NCBI GenBank assembly: GCA_041660225.1
Contig: JBAZWV010000001.1
Location: 186,001 to 250,000, forward strand
Direction of reading: 5' to 3'
Length of the DNA: 64,000 bases
Source of the DNA: JBAZWV01 sp041660225
GTDB lineage: Bacteria > Patescibacteriota > Patescibacteriia > 2-12-FULL-60-25
Shown: positions 43,520-51,181 of the stretch, one piece after another
Numbering within the stretch: the first letter of the stretch is position 1
How the letters are laid out: every line of letters starts with the position of its first letter
Notes under the pieces: model-generated
Seen by the model: only the letters and a program-made list of their open reading frames with translations
What the model was told of the DNA's origin: nothing
The model's database searches: none
Translations under genes and position numbers: made by a program

Positions 43520-43544
43520 AAAACCGCCTGAAAGGGTGGTTTTG
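43520..43544 (+). terminator. Terminator of tRNA-Ser (UGA)
   Basis: AAACCGCC, loop TGAAA, GGGTGGTTTT, placed a few bases after the CCA. Confidence 0.8.
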
Positions 43545-43559
43545 TATTTCACCAAACCG

Positions 43560-43568
43560 TGCTACCTT
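43560..43568 (+). promoter_or_regulatory. Extended -10 box before the gene at 43580
   Basis: TGCTACCTT ends 11 nt before ATG 43580. Confidence 0.45.
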
Positions 43569-43579
43569 CGTTAAATCCT

Positions 43580-44008
43580 ATGAAAGATTCGAACAAGAAC
43601 TTACTCCGCTGGATTTTTTTATTTCCAGGCTCCGTAGTCGGCAGCATACTTGCCACGGTTCTTCTGCACTTAATGCTGTATTTTACTCTTGCGAATGGAG
43701 AAACTATTTCTGGAGTGGATATACAGCCCATCGAACATCTTTTATATCCCTTTGTAGTATCAATTTCTTTTGTTCTAAGCGGCTACAAGATTGCTCCTTT
43801 TCAAAAATTCCGAACCGCGATTATGCTTAGTGCTTCCTGGGTTATTGTATTTATTGGAATATATTTTTTCCTTTATACATCAGGTCAACAACAGGGGGTA
43901 CAAATTCGGGGAATGGGCTCTCTTTTGGGTGCACTCGTGGCGCTGTACATAGCTCGCTGGGAATCGAGACGTAGTTTAGAATCTCAAATAAAAATCAAAC
44001 CTGAATAA
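43580..44008 (+). CDS. Hypothetical four-helix membrane protein
   Basis: The 142-residue protein has about four hydrophobic segments (WIFLFPGSVVGSILATVLLH, FVVSISFVLSGYKIA, IMLSASWVIVFIGIYFFLY, MGSLLGALVALYIA) and a basic tail. I do not recognise a family. Base composition is lower in G+C than in the core genes, as in the next gene. Confidence 0.5.
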   Translation: MKDSNKNLLRWIFLFPGSVVGSILATVLLHLMLYFTLANGETISGVDIQPIEHLLYPFVVSISFVLSGYKIAPFQKFRTAIMLSASWVIVFIGIYFFLYTSGQQQGVQIRGMGSLLGALVALYIARWESRRSLESQIKIKPE

Positions 44009-44028
44009 ATTCGTAACTTGCGCACTCC

Positions 44029-44805
44029 ATGTTGAATAAAGATGGTTTAAAGAAGCTGACTGAGACGATCAGCGCTCATTCGCCGGAGAAGTATTCCATT
44101 ATTCTAATTTTCCCGATTGCAGCTCTTATTGCAGGTTTTTTGATTTGGAATGTCTATTTATATTCTTTGGGTTTTATTGAGAACGATCTAATTAGATCGC
44201 GTTTTGTTTTGACGGGTATTATCTTTTTTCTAATCAGTTATATATTAATTTATTTTTTACGTTATGCAATAAGAAGTTTTATAACATCATTAAAAATTCT
44301 TTTTCGAATAAACGAGTTGAACGTTACAGAAAAGAAAAATTTTCCTTTGCTGAAATATTTCATGCTATCCGTCGTGTGGTTGCTAGTTTATTCTATTTTT
44401 TTATTTCCAGTTCTTCCCCTCTTTATCGGGGGTGGACAACCAAGATCGATGTCTTTATTAGCGAACGATGAAAACATTAAAATCCTCAATTCTTTAAACA
44501 TATCCTTGGCCACAGGTGGAACCCATCAAACCGAGAATGTTTGCGTTGCGTATGAAAGCGCTGAAAATATCATTATCATGAGACCAGATCGTGTTCTTTC
44601 TTTAAAAAAATCGCTAATCGATGGCTTTGGGAGCTTGCCGGGCAAAAGAGCAGAATTTGAACAAGAGTGCGTTCGTTTTGCATCCACATGGGCGAAACAA
44701 GGATCTTTTTTTGGAATAATACAAAATTTACTAGCTTTATATAATTTATTTCTTGCTGGTCATTTTGGGTTGCCTGATAATGCCGAAATGAAATTACCTT
44801 TTTAA
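44029..44805 (+). CDS. Hypothetical membrane protein, AT-rich gene
   Basis: This 258-residue protein has three clear membrane helices in its first half (YSIILIFPIAALIAGFLIW, FVLTGIIFFLISYILIYF, FMLSVVWLLVYSIFLFPVLP). A soluble part of about 120 residues holds two cysteines. No family is recognised. The gene is markedly richer in A+T than the housekeeping genes and uses TTT, ATT and AAA codons heavily, which suggests transfer. It starts 20 nt after the previous gene. Confidence 0.55.
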   Translation: MLNKDGLKKLTETISAHSPEKYSIILIFPIAALIAGFLIWNVYLYSLGFIENDLIRSRFVLTGIIFFLISYILIYFLRYAIRSFITSLKILFRINELNVTEKKNFPLLKYFMLSVVWLLVYSIFLFPVLPLFIGGGQPRSMSLLANDENIKILNSLNISLATGGTHQTENVCVAYESAENIIIMRPDRVLSLKKSLIDGFGSLPGKRAEFEQECVRFASTWAKQGSFFGIIQNLLALYNLFLAGHFGLPDNAEMKLPF

Positions 44806-44904
44806 GACCCATGTCTTCCTAAATAATTTAAGGACAGCTAAAACGCTTAATTTTTTCAAAAAATCGGTCTCACCTGTCCCCAAAGCACCCGATACCCACG
44901 ATAT

Positions 44905-45435
44905 ATGGGATTTGAAGATTCTATCTTGAGCCGAGCCGAGCAGGAGGAGAACTCTAGGCTTTCTTTAGTATCAAAAAAATATATCGGGACTCCCCCATCT
45001 GAATGGCCATTCTCTGCGCCGCTATGGGATCTGACCTTGGGATCGCAGCGTTATGTTACATCGGAGCGTACCGAAAAAGCGTTACTGCGAGACTTCCCGA
45101 GTGGTCTCTTGCTTGCAACTGTCAATTTTGCCGAACTTGATACTAAACTAGTTTCAGCATTCCGATTGTCCCCCGAAGAGCTATGGACTGCATGCATCAA
45201 AGATAAGACTGCTCGAGTGGTATTTCTTTGGTCTGAACGCACCGCTCTTACTCCGCCATTACTATGTCCATTTAATCAATTCGGCCAGCAAGAGATAACG
45301 ATAACGGATGGAGCTCATAGATTAGCCGTATCCCGCGCATTGAATATAGAAATGTTACACATACTAATTGAGAAAGATGAGTATTCCAAAATGAAAGAAA
45401 TGCTACCGAGTCTCCAACTAATCCCATGCTCTTAA
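44905..45435 (+). CDS. Hypothetical protein with a ParB-like nuclease-fold motif
   Basis: The 176-residue soluble protein is not recognised as a whole. Its C-terminal ITDGAHRLAVSRALNIEMLH resembles the GxHR[LR] turn of ParB/sulfiredoxin-like domains, which bind nucleotide or phosphate. The rest gives no clue. A 99-bp AT-rich spacer with no clear promoter lies upstream. The 3' end overlaps an open frame that contains repeat copy A. Confidence 0.45.
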   Translation: MGFEDSILSRAEQEENSRLSLVSKKYIGTPPSEWPFSAPLWDLTLGSQRYVTSERTEKALLRDFPSGLLLATVNFAELDTKLVSAFRLSPEELWTACIKDKTARVVFLWSERTALTPPLLCPFNQFGQQEITITDGAHRLAVSRALNIEMLHILIEKDEYSKMKEMLPSLQLIPCS

Positions 45436-45498
45436 AACAGAGTCTGCCCGTCACATTAAGGTTCTCCTTGCGTCACTTTTGTAACTTTCGACCCCGAT

Positions 45499-45590
45499 CC
45501 ACGCGCCTCGAGTCCATTCAGACTTCGATCCCTGAAAAAGCCTTCAAGACATTGCAGGAATATAGGTACTTAACTCGACTGGCCCGCCAT
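45499..45590 (+). repeat. Diverged repeat, copy A
   Basis: About 92 nt that match copy B at 45888-45977. The last 23 nt (ACTTAACTCGACTGGCCCGC and CAT) are 22/23 identical, and the upstream part aligns through GCCTC, CCCTG and AAAAA blocks. Read as protein, both copies give TxLxSI-type peptides, with several silent differences in Ser, Ile and Gln codons. It may therefore be a gene relic. A hairpin follows directly. Confidence 0.7.
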
Positions 45591-45591
45591 A

Positions 45592-45619
45592 CAAAGCCGA
45601 CCCACGTGGGTCGGCTTTG
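45592..45619 (+). terminator. Perfect palindrome after repeat A
   Basis: CAAAGCCGACCCAC pairs with GTGGGTCGGCTTTG. It resembles a terminator but has only three T. The next gene's -10 box begins within its end. Confidence 0.6.
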
Positions 45620-45626
45620 CTATACT
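45618..45626 (+). promoter_or_regulatory. Extended -10 box before the gene at 45635
   Basis: TGCTATACT ends 8 nt before ATG 45635 and overlaps the tail of the palindrome. Confidence 0.5.
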
Positions 45627-45634
45627 CCAATCAT

Positions 45635-45871
45635 ATGAAAAGCTTCATCGAGATCGTTGGATGGTATGGAACGGTCGCGATTGTCCTTGGATATGCACTT
45701 GTAAGCTTTTCTTTCTTGCAACCCACAAGTATCCATTACCAGCTTCTAAATGCGACGGGCGCTTTAGGGATCGTCACAGTCTCTTTTTACAAGAAGGCAT
45801 ATCAACCGGGAGTTTTGAACATCATTTGGGCAATCATTGCTCTTATAGCAGTTGCGAGAATTCTTTTTTAG
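45635..45871 (+). CDS. Small membrane protein (CBU_0592-like)
   Basis: The 78-residue protein consists of three hydrophobic helices: IVGWYGTVAIVLGYALVSF, YQLLNATGALGIVTVSF and VLNIIWAIIALIAVARI. The pattern WYG...AYAL, LLN..GA.G and K.A.Q...N..W resembles the CBU_0592-type small membrane proteins, function unknown. It is flanked by repeat copies A and B, each with a hairpin, which gives it a cassette-like look. Confidence 0.6.
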   Translation: MKSFIEIVGWYGTVAIVLGYALVSFSFLQPTSIHYQLLNATGALGIVTVSFYKKAYQPGVLNIIWAIIALIAVARILF

Positions 45872-45887
45872 CCCCCCAAAAAAAACC

Positions 45888-45977
45888 CACTTGCCTCAAA
45901 TCAATCCGACCATCAACCCTGGGAAAAACCCTTAACACACCACAACGGCTGGCTACCTAACTCGACTGGCCCGCCAT
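45888..45977 (+). repeat. Diverged repeat, copy B
   Basis: This matches copy A and begins just after the stop codon of the small membrane protein. It ends CTCGACTGGCCCGCCAT and is followed 3 nt later by a hairpin, as copy A is. Confidence 0.7.
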
Positions 45978-45980
45978 GAA

Positions 45981-46009
45981 CAAAACCGCCTCAAGGGGCG
46001 GTTTTGTCA
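45981..46009 (+). terminator. Hairpin after repeat B
   Basis: CAAAACCGCC pairs with GGCGGTTTTG around TCAAGG. It is nearly the same as the hairpin after tRNA-Ser (UGA). Confidence 0.65.
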
Positions 46010-46050
46010 TTGACGCGCAATGCCTGGTTCCACTATCATTAATAAATACT

Positions 46051-46482
46051 ATGCCAACAATCAATCCGTACATAAACTTCAACGGAAATGCCGAAGAAGC
46101 ATTTACGTTTTATAAATCCGTATTCGGTGGAGAGTTCGCAACAATTACCCGTTTCAAAGACATCGCAAGCCCTGAATTTCCCGTACCGGAAAATGAGGCG
46201 AATAAAATCATGCGCATTGTTTTACCGATTGGCAAAAATGTTTTAATCGCCAATGATGTTCCAGAAAGCATGGGACGAGTAAATGAACATGAAAACAGAT
46301 CTAAAATAGCTATTCGCGCAGAAAGCCGCGAAGAAGCCGACAAATTATTTAACGGACTTTCGGAAGGCGGAGAAGTTGAAATGCCTCTTACTGACAGTCC
46401 TTGGGGTACGTACTTTGCCATGTTTAGAGACAAATTTGGCATTGAGTGGACAGTGGAATTTGACCCAACGTCAAACGAATAG
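46051..46482 (+). CDS. PhnB-like VOC-fold protein
   Basis: The 143-residue protein has the PhnB/VOC (glyoxalase-like) layout: INPYINFNGNAEEAFTFYKS, VFGGEF, ANDVPESMG, LFNGLSEGGEVEMPLTDSPW in two blocks, and DKFGIEWTVEF. Members are common accessory genes of unclear substrate. The start ATG 46051 follows the TATCAT box by 11 nt. The next gene follows after 9 nt, so both may be co-transcribed. Confidence 0.85.
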   Translation: MPTINPYINFNGNAEEAFTFYKSVFGGEFATITRFKDIASPEFPVPENEANKIMRIVLPIGKNVLIANDVPESMGRVNEHENRSKIAIRAESREEADKLFNGLSEGGEVEMPLTDSPWGTYFAMFRDKFGIEWTVEFDPTSNE

Positions 46483-46491
46483 GAATAAGAA

Positions 46492-47061
46492 ATGAAAGAA
46501 CAGCCCGTACTCTCCTTTGCTACTGTCAAAAAGTGGCATATGTGGCTCGCTAAAAACCATGCGTCCTCAAGCGGCATACAACTTCGGATATTCAAAAAAG
46601 ATTCTGGTCAGAAAACAATATCCTATGACGAAGCCCTTGATGAAGCATTGTGTTTTGGTTGGATTGATAGCCAGAAGCGGGCGTATGACGAAAAATCATG
46701 GATTCAAAAATTTACGCATCGCAGAGCGAAAAGCATTTGGTCAAAACGGAATAAAGAGCATGTCGCGCGGCTCGTGAAAGAACGGCGCATGCAACCCGCC
46801 GGATTGAAAGAAGTTGAATCCGCAAAGAAAGATGGCCGGTGGGACAGTGCATATGATTCTCCAAAGAATATAAAAATACCCGATGATTTTCTGAAAGAAG
46901 TAAAGAAAGACAAAAGAGCATACGCATTTTTTCAGACGCTGAATAAGACAAATACCTACTCCATCGCTTGGCGATTGCAAACGGCGAAGAAACCCGAAAC
47001 GAGAGCAAAACGAATGTCGGAAATGCTTGCGATGATGGCACAAGGTAAAAAGTTCCATTAA
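46492..47061 (+). CDS. YdeI/OmpD-associated family protein
   Basis: The 189-residue protein matches the YdeI type: SFATVKKWHMWLAKNHASSS, GIQLRIFKK, ISYDEALDEALCFGWIDSQK, KFTHRRAKSIWSKRNKEHV and the C-terminal RMSEMLAMMAQGKK. The E. coli relative has been linked to peptide resistance, but the biochemical role is unknown. AGGAAT lies 7 nt before the start codon. A 221-nt stretch after it holds no gene I can support. Confidence 0.85.
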   Translation: MKEQPVLSFATVKKWHMWLAKNHASSSGIQLRIFKKDSGQKTISYDEALDEALCFGWIDSQKRAYDEKSWIQKFTHRRAKSIWSKRNKEHVARLVKERRMQPAGLKEVESAKKDGRWDSAYDSPKNIKIPDDFLKEVKKDKRAYAFFQTLNKTNTYSIAWRLQTAKKPETRAKRMSEMLAMMAQGKKFH

Positions 47062-47282
47062 ATCTGGAATGCGCTGCCTCTATATGCGCATTCAGTAAAG
47101 AACGGCCAAAGAATTTGCCGCAAAAGAAAACGGTGTTATAGTGCCGGGCATTGGAATTTGCGCTCCTGTCTTACCCTTGAGACGCTCAAAGGAGTCCCAA
47201 TCAACAAAAATCAAGGGCCCCAAATTATCCAAAAATAAAGGCCGATTGGATAGCATAACTCAAATATCTATCGCACTTCTTT

Positions 47283-47471
47283 ATGGATAAAGACGAAGAC
47301 GACAAGCTTAGTCTTTCTGCGGATGAGAGGTATTGGCTGGAACGAAAAGCTCCAAGACGGAGATGGGATGAGTGGGGCTCTCCGGTTGGATTAGCTCTTG
47401 GCTGGGCAATATTCATTGTCTCAACCGGGTTCTTCCTCTACCTCCTGCGCATAGCAGGGCTCCTGGGCTAG
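47283..47471 (+). CDS. Small single-helix membrane protein
   Basis: This 62-residue protein has a charged N-terminus (MDKDEDDKLSLSADERYW) and one C-terminal membrane helix (GLALGWAIFIVSTGFFLYLL). No family is recognised. It is followed by a strong terminator, which supports it as a real gene. The 221 nt upstream show only a weak -10 candidate (TATCT near 47266). Confidence 0.45.
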   Translation: MDKDEDDKLSLSADERYWLERKAPRRRWDEWGSPVGLALGWAIFIVSTGFFLYLLRIAGLLG

Positions 47472-47478
47472 CGGATGC

Positions 47479-47515
47479 GAAAACCGGCTTTTACAAAAGC
47501 CGGTTTTCGTTTTAT
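47479..47515 (+). terminator. Rho-independent terminator
   Basis: CGAAAACCGGCTT pairs with AAGCCGGTTTTCG around TTACAA, followed by TTTTATT. Confidence 0.85.
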
Positions 47516-47545
47516 TCCGGATCACTTTTGTGACTCACGGGGTCG

Positions 47546-47554
47546 TGTTAGGAT
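47546..47554 (+). promoter_or_regulatory. Extended -10 box before the DUF2200 gene
   Basis: TGTTAGGAT ends 9 nt before ATG 47564. The same nine bases form the lemA -10 box. Confidence 0.45.
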
Positions 47555-47563
47555 GGTTATACA

Positions 47564-47914
47564 ATGACAAAACATCGGATCTATACAATGAGCTTCGCAA
47601 GCGTCTATCCTCTGTATGTTGCCAAGGTGGAGAAAAAAGGACGCACGAAAACGGAAGTCGATGAAGTCATCCGTTGGCTGACCGGGTACAGCCAGAAAAA
47701 ACTGGAAGCCCAACTGGAAAAACGGACAGATTTCGAGACCTTCTTTGCGAAAGCTCCGAAGATGAATCCTTCGCGGGCTTTGATCACAGGCGTCGTCTGC
47801 GGTATTCGAGTGGAAGACATCAAAGAGCCCCTGATGAAAGAAATTCGCTACTTGGATAAGCTGATCGATGAGCTCGCAAAGGGAAGAACAATGGAAAAGA
47901 TTTTACGGAAATAA
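47564..47914 (+). CDS. DUF2200 family protein
   Basis: The 116-residue protein fits DUF2200 along its length: IYTMSFASVYPLYVAKVEKK, GRTKTEVDEVIRWLTGY, DFETFFAKAPKMNPSRALI and TGVVCGIRVEDIKEPLM. The family is small, soluble and of unknown function. The next gene starts 4 nt after its stop, so the two form an operon. Confidence 0.88.
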   Translation: MTKHRIYTMSFASVYPLYVAKVEKKGRTKTEVDEVIRWLTGYSQKKLEAQLEKRTDFETFFAKAPKMNPSRALITGVVCGIRVEDIKEPLMKEIRYLDKLIDELAKGRTMEKILRK

Positions 47915-47918
47915 TGAT

Positions 47919-48170
47919 ATGCCTAAAAAAGGACTCTCAAGTGGAACAGTTCACAGGATGCCGGAAGACTTTCGAAAAGCGATTACTGCTTCCGCGGCGG
48001 TGAGAACGCTATGGGAGGATATTACGCCGCTCGCTCGCAATGAGTGGATCTGCTGGATCACGGATGGCAAGAAAGCAGAGACGCGGAATATCCGTATCGA
48101 GAAGGCGCTCTCAAAAATGAAAAGCGGAATGCGCCGCCCGTGTTGCTGGGCTGGCTGTATTCACCGTTGA
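47919..48170 (+). CDS. Short YdeI/OmpD-associated protein
   Basis: The 83-residue protein resembles the C-terminal YdeI/OmpD-associated domain: MPEDFRKAITASAAVRTLWE, ITPLARNEWICWI, KKAETRNIRIEKAL and GMRRPCCWAGCIHR. The WICWI and RRPCCW motifs are characteristic. It is the second gene after DUF2200. I chose ATG 47919, since the longer frame lies inside the DUF2200 gene. Confidence 0.8.
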   Translation: MPKKGLSSGTVHRMPEDFRKAITASAAVRTLWEDITPLARNEWICWITDGKKAETRNIRIEKALSKMKSGMRRPCCWAGCIHR

Positions 48171-48183
48171 GAAGAAAAAAAGA

Positions 48184-48621
48184 CTACGATGCGGAAGCAG
48201 TTTTGTGCCGCTTCTTCATTTCTGTAACAGATTTTTTGATAAGTGTGACCAATGTCGGGATGTGGATGTCGGACAGTTTATTGATATACAGACAGGAACC
48301 CCCTGAGATCTTGTGCCGTCCTACCTTTTTCATCAGGTCTGCGTATTCCTTAAATCCCGACATGATGTAGACCGTCAGATTCGCTTTGCGGGGCGAGAAT
48401 CCGGTGAGCATCCAATCACCTTCTTGTGTTGAACGTTCCGACTTGTAGTGATACGAACCGAAACCGACAATGCTCGTCCCCCACATGACAGGCTTCATGC
48501 CGGTCGCATCCTTAAAAATCTTGAGAAGTTTTTTCCCGTCTTCTCGACGATGCTCGTCTTCCACGGAATTCAGAAAAGCGGTGACGCTCGCCTTGGTCTT
48601 TTGCGTCTTCAATTCAGCCAT
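48184..48621 (-). CDS. DUF1801 domain protein
   Basis: The 145-residue protein matches DUF1801 (YdhG-like): SVTAFLNSVEDEHRREDGKK, MWGTSIVGFGSYHYKS, GFSPRKANLTVYIM and GGSCLYINKLSDIHIPTL. The fold is small and of unknown function. It is convergent with the YdeI-like gene. TATACT on the minus strand lies 6 nt before its ATG. Confidence 0.85.
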   Translation of the reverse strand: MAELKTQKTKASVTAFLNSVEDEHRREDGKKLLKIFKDATGMKPVMWGTSIVGFGSYHYKSERSTQEGDWMLTGFSPRKANLTVYIMSGFKEYADLMKKVGRHKISGGSCLYINKLSDIHIPTLVTLIKKSVTEMKKRHKTASAS

Positions 48622-48627
48622 AAAACG

Positions 48628-48633
48628 AGTATA
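48628..48633 (-). promoter_or_regulatory. -10 box of the DUF1801 gene
   Basis: The minus strand reads TATACT, 6 nt before ATG 48621. Confidence 0.5.
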
Positions 48634-48661
48634 GTCGGTATTTTTACGGATTTCAACATAA

Positions 48662-49354
48662 TTAGGATTGTTGATATTCTCGGAGTAGCCCCGTTATTTT
48701 TTCAATTTCTTTCGCGGAGAGAGCAACATCGTACTTCGAATCCATAATTAATTTCCTTACCCCAAGACTGCTAATAACAAACACTCCTGCTACGGGACGT
48801 TGACCAAATCTAACCTTGGAAAAAGCGGAAAAGACCAACATTGGACGAATTGGTACGTTTTCCACTCCGTTGGCTAGAAGATATTCTCTAACCGCCTTTC
48901 CTTCCGCGAAGGCTTGCTGTAAAAAATTCTTTGAAAAAACTTTTCCGTCACGAGCAAGTACTCTGTCCAATAAACTGATTGTGCCGGAAATATGCTTTGT
49001 TTCAATAACCCATACCCCCGTTCTTGCGACAGCCACATGATCAATGTTTCCGTGACCTTTGCTCAAAACAATATCATCGACACTTCTTACTCCATCGGGC
49101 CACATCTCTTTCAAGATTGTACTAACTTTATATTCTCCTTTTAATCCATCGATCCGATAAAAAATCTCCTCTAAAAGCTTTTTCAACCAAAAGGCAAGAA
49201 CGACCAACAAGGAAAGGAATCCAAAAAAGAATGGTATTGATTTTCCAACCTTAACAATACCTACCCCACCGACAAAACCCACAAAACAAAAAAGGACGAT
49301 TACCAAGACCAACGCTTTACTCAATTTTTCAAAATTCGAATCGGAATCTTTCAT
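48662..49354 (-). CDS. Membrane-anchored NERD nuclease-like protein
   Basis: The 230-residue protein has two membrane helices near the N-terminus (LVLVIVLFCFVGFVGGVGIV, FFFGFLSLLVVLAFWL) and then a NERD domain. That domain has LKGEYKVSTIL, SVDDIVLSKGHGNIDHVAVA, RTGVWVIETKH and later FVISSLGVRKLI. The G-x-x-D-H and ExK pattern is that of the PD-(D/E)XK nuclease-like core, so DNA cleavage or processing is likely. The start ATG 49354 has TACAAT 8 nt upstream. Confidence 0.82.
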   Translation of the reverse strand: MKDSDSNFEKLSKALVLVIVLFCFVGFVGGVGIVKVGKSIPFFFGFLSLLVVLAFWLKKLLEEIFYRIDGLKGEYKVSTILKEMWPDGVRSVDDIVLSKGHGNIDHVAVARTGVWVIETKHISGTISLLDRVLARDGKVFSKNFLQQAFAEGKAVREYLLANGVENVPIRPMLVFSAFSKVRFGQRPVAGVFVISSLGVRKLIMDSKYDVALSAKEIEKITGLLREYQQS

Positions 49355-49362
49355 GTCATGAG

Positions 49363-49368
49363 ATTGTA
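49363..49368 (-). promoter_or_regulatory. -10 box of the NERD gene
   Basis: The minus strand reads TACAAT, 8 nt before ATG 49354. Confidence 0.45.
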
Positions 49369-49417
49369 CTCTTATCCCAGCAAAACAAACATCTCGTACA
49401 TGACGCAAAGGATGCGA

Positions 49418-51181
49418 TTAACTCTCTTTCTTTCCGTGAAGAAGCATATCGACAGCTTGCTGCATCGAACCCGCAGGCGTGACTTCGCCACTGTTGACGA
49501 AGAAGATTTCGTCGGCGTTTTCAATCGTGTTCAAGCGGTGCGCGATGATCACGCGGGTTGTATGCGCGGGAAGCTTTTTCAAGATATCTTCGAGAAGCTG
49601 TTCTGTGACCGTGTCGATGTTTGCTGTGGCTTCATCGAGAATAAGGAGGTCTGGGTTGCGAAGAACGCTCCGCATGAAGGCGATGAGCTGCTTTTGTCCG
49701 AGAGAAAGCGCGTCGCCGGATGTCGCGACCTTTGCTTCGAGTCCCCCATCAAAACGCGTAAGCAATCCTTCGAGACCTGCCTCATGAATCGCATTCACGA
49801 GCGCTTCGTTTGAAAAATCTTTGTAGGCTTCGTTGCCGTAGAGAATATTCTCGCGAACCGTTCCGGAAAAAAGCATCGGCTCCTGCAAAATAAATCCGAT
49901 TTTTTGCGTGCGTTCCGCGACAGTGTACGTTCGGATATCGCGACCGTTCAAATAGACGGTGCCCTCGGTGGGATCGTAGAGGCGCGCCATGAGCGAGGCG
50001 GTCGTCGTTTTGCCGCCACCGGTCGGGCCGACGAGAGCGTAGGTCTTTCCGGCTTCAAGCGTGAAATTCACGTTGTGCAAGACCGTCTTGTCCTCCGTAT
50101 AGCGAAACGAAACATCTTTGAAGGTGAGGAGAGAATGACCTTTTTGCGTCTCCGCTTCCGTGACCGGAAGGACGTTCATCTCATTTTTCATTCGGAGAAT
50201 TGCGGAGATACGATCCCAACCTGCGAGCGCAACTTGAAGATTCGTCCAGAGCGCGGCGAGCTGACGGAGGGGGTTGTAGAAGTTTTGAATGTAAGAAAGG
50301 AAACTGATCAGAAGACCGAGAGTGAAGTTTCCCTGCGTGATGAGCGTCACGCCATATGCGAGCACGATGAGCTGTGCGAGGTTCGACGAAAAACCGAAGA
50401 TCGGAGTAAACGTGTTGTTCGCAATTCCGGCACGGATCGCAGCCTTGTAGTTGGAATCGTTCGTCTCTTCAAAACGCTTGCGGAAAAAATCGCGACGGTT
50501 AAATGCGACGACGACTTTGAAATTTTGAAGACTTTCAGAAACTTCTGCGGAGAGGCTTCCGGTTGAAGCGAGTGAAGCAGCGTTCGTTCGCTTGATCCAC
50601 GGAGAAAGAAGTTGCGTGAAGACAAACAACACGGCAGCCGGGGCAAGAGCCGCGGCACCAAGTTTCAAGTGGATCGAGAGAAGGAAAATTGCGGCACCGG
50701 CCATGATCACGATACTACCGACGAGTTGCACCAGTGTTTGCGAGAAAAACTGGTTGAGCTTGTCCGTATCATTGTTGATGCGTGAGATCAGATCACCCGT
50801 TTTATTCGCCTGGAAAAAGGCGACGGGCAATTCCTGAAGCTTTTCAAAAATCTTCGTACGCAAATTGAAGAGCACGCGTTGCCCGACGCCACCCATGAGC
50901 CGCGTCTGTGCGTAGCTCGTAAACAAGCCGGTGGTATACAACGCGAGAAGGATGAGCGCGTATCTGATCACGCCGTCGAACTGCTTGGCGATGATAAACG
51001 TATCGACGACGTGGGCGATGAGGAGCGGTGCCAACAGGTTGATCAGGGAGTTCGCGAGCGTCACGATGCCGGCGTAGATCAAAATGCTGCGCTCCCCTTC
51101 CAGGAGCGGCCACAAGCTACGCATCGTTCCCCAGGCGGAAACCTTCTTGTTGTGTTGTTCCGCGTTAAGCTCGTAATTCAT
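49418..51181 (-). CDS. ABC exporter, catalytic half of a heterodimer
   Basis: The 587-residue half-transporter has six membrane helices and one ATPase domain. Walker A is GPTGGGKTT, Walker B is LLILDEATANID with the catalytic Glu, and the switch His is in IIAHRL. The ABC signature is LSLGQ instead of LSGGQ. Its partner has the opposite set of changes, so the two should form one good and one degenerate ATP site. The start ATG 51181 lies 17 nt inside the partner gene. Confidence 0.88.
   Translation of the reverse strand: MNYELNAEQHNKKVSAWGTMRSLWPLLEGERSILIYAGIVTLANSLINLLAPLLIAHVVDTFIIAKQFDGVIRYALILLALYTTGLFTSYAQTRLMGGVGQRVLFNLRTKIFEKLQELPVAFFQANKTGDLISRINNDTDKLNQFFSQTLVQLVGSIVIMAGAAIFLLSIHLKLGAAALAPAAVLFVFTQLLSPWIKRTNAASLASTGSLSAEVSESLQNFKVVVAFNRRDFFRKRFEETNDSNYKAAIRAGIANNTFTPIFGFSSNLAQLIVLAYGVTLITQGNFTLGLLISFLSYIQNFYNPLRQLAALWTNLQVALAGWDRISAILRMKNEMNVLPVTEAETQKGHSLLTFKDVSFRYTEDKTVLHNVNFTLEAGKTYALVGPTGGGKTTTASLMARLYDPTEGTVYLNGRDIRTYTVAERTQKIGFILQEPMLFSGTVRENILYGNEAYKDFSNEALVNAIHEAGLEGLLTRFDGGLEAKVATSGDALSLGQKQLIAFMRSVLRNPDLLILDEATANIDTVTEQLLEDILKKLPAHTTRVIIAHRLNTIENADEIFFVNSGEVTPAGSMQQAVDMLLHGKKES

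Noticed and set aside
45568..45590. RYYYAAC-like ACTTAAC/ACCTAAC in the repeats, suggesting integron attC sites
   Set aside because: No GTTRRRY partner lies at the right distance, no imperfect attC fold spans the repeat, and no integrase gene is present.
45560..45592. Repeat ends GCCCGCCAT before a hairpin, like a tRNA 3' end with CCA
   Set aside because: There is no TTCRA T-loop at the right place and no matching 5' acceptor strand. I keep it only as a repeat.
47062..47282. Possible hidden gene or RNA in the 221-nt gap after the YdeI gene
   Set aside because: No frame with family-like residues or start signal, and only weak short inverted repeats (TTGAG-ACG-CTCAA). Nothing can be supported.
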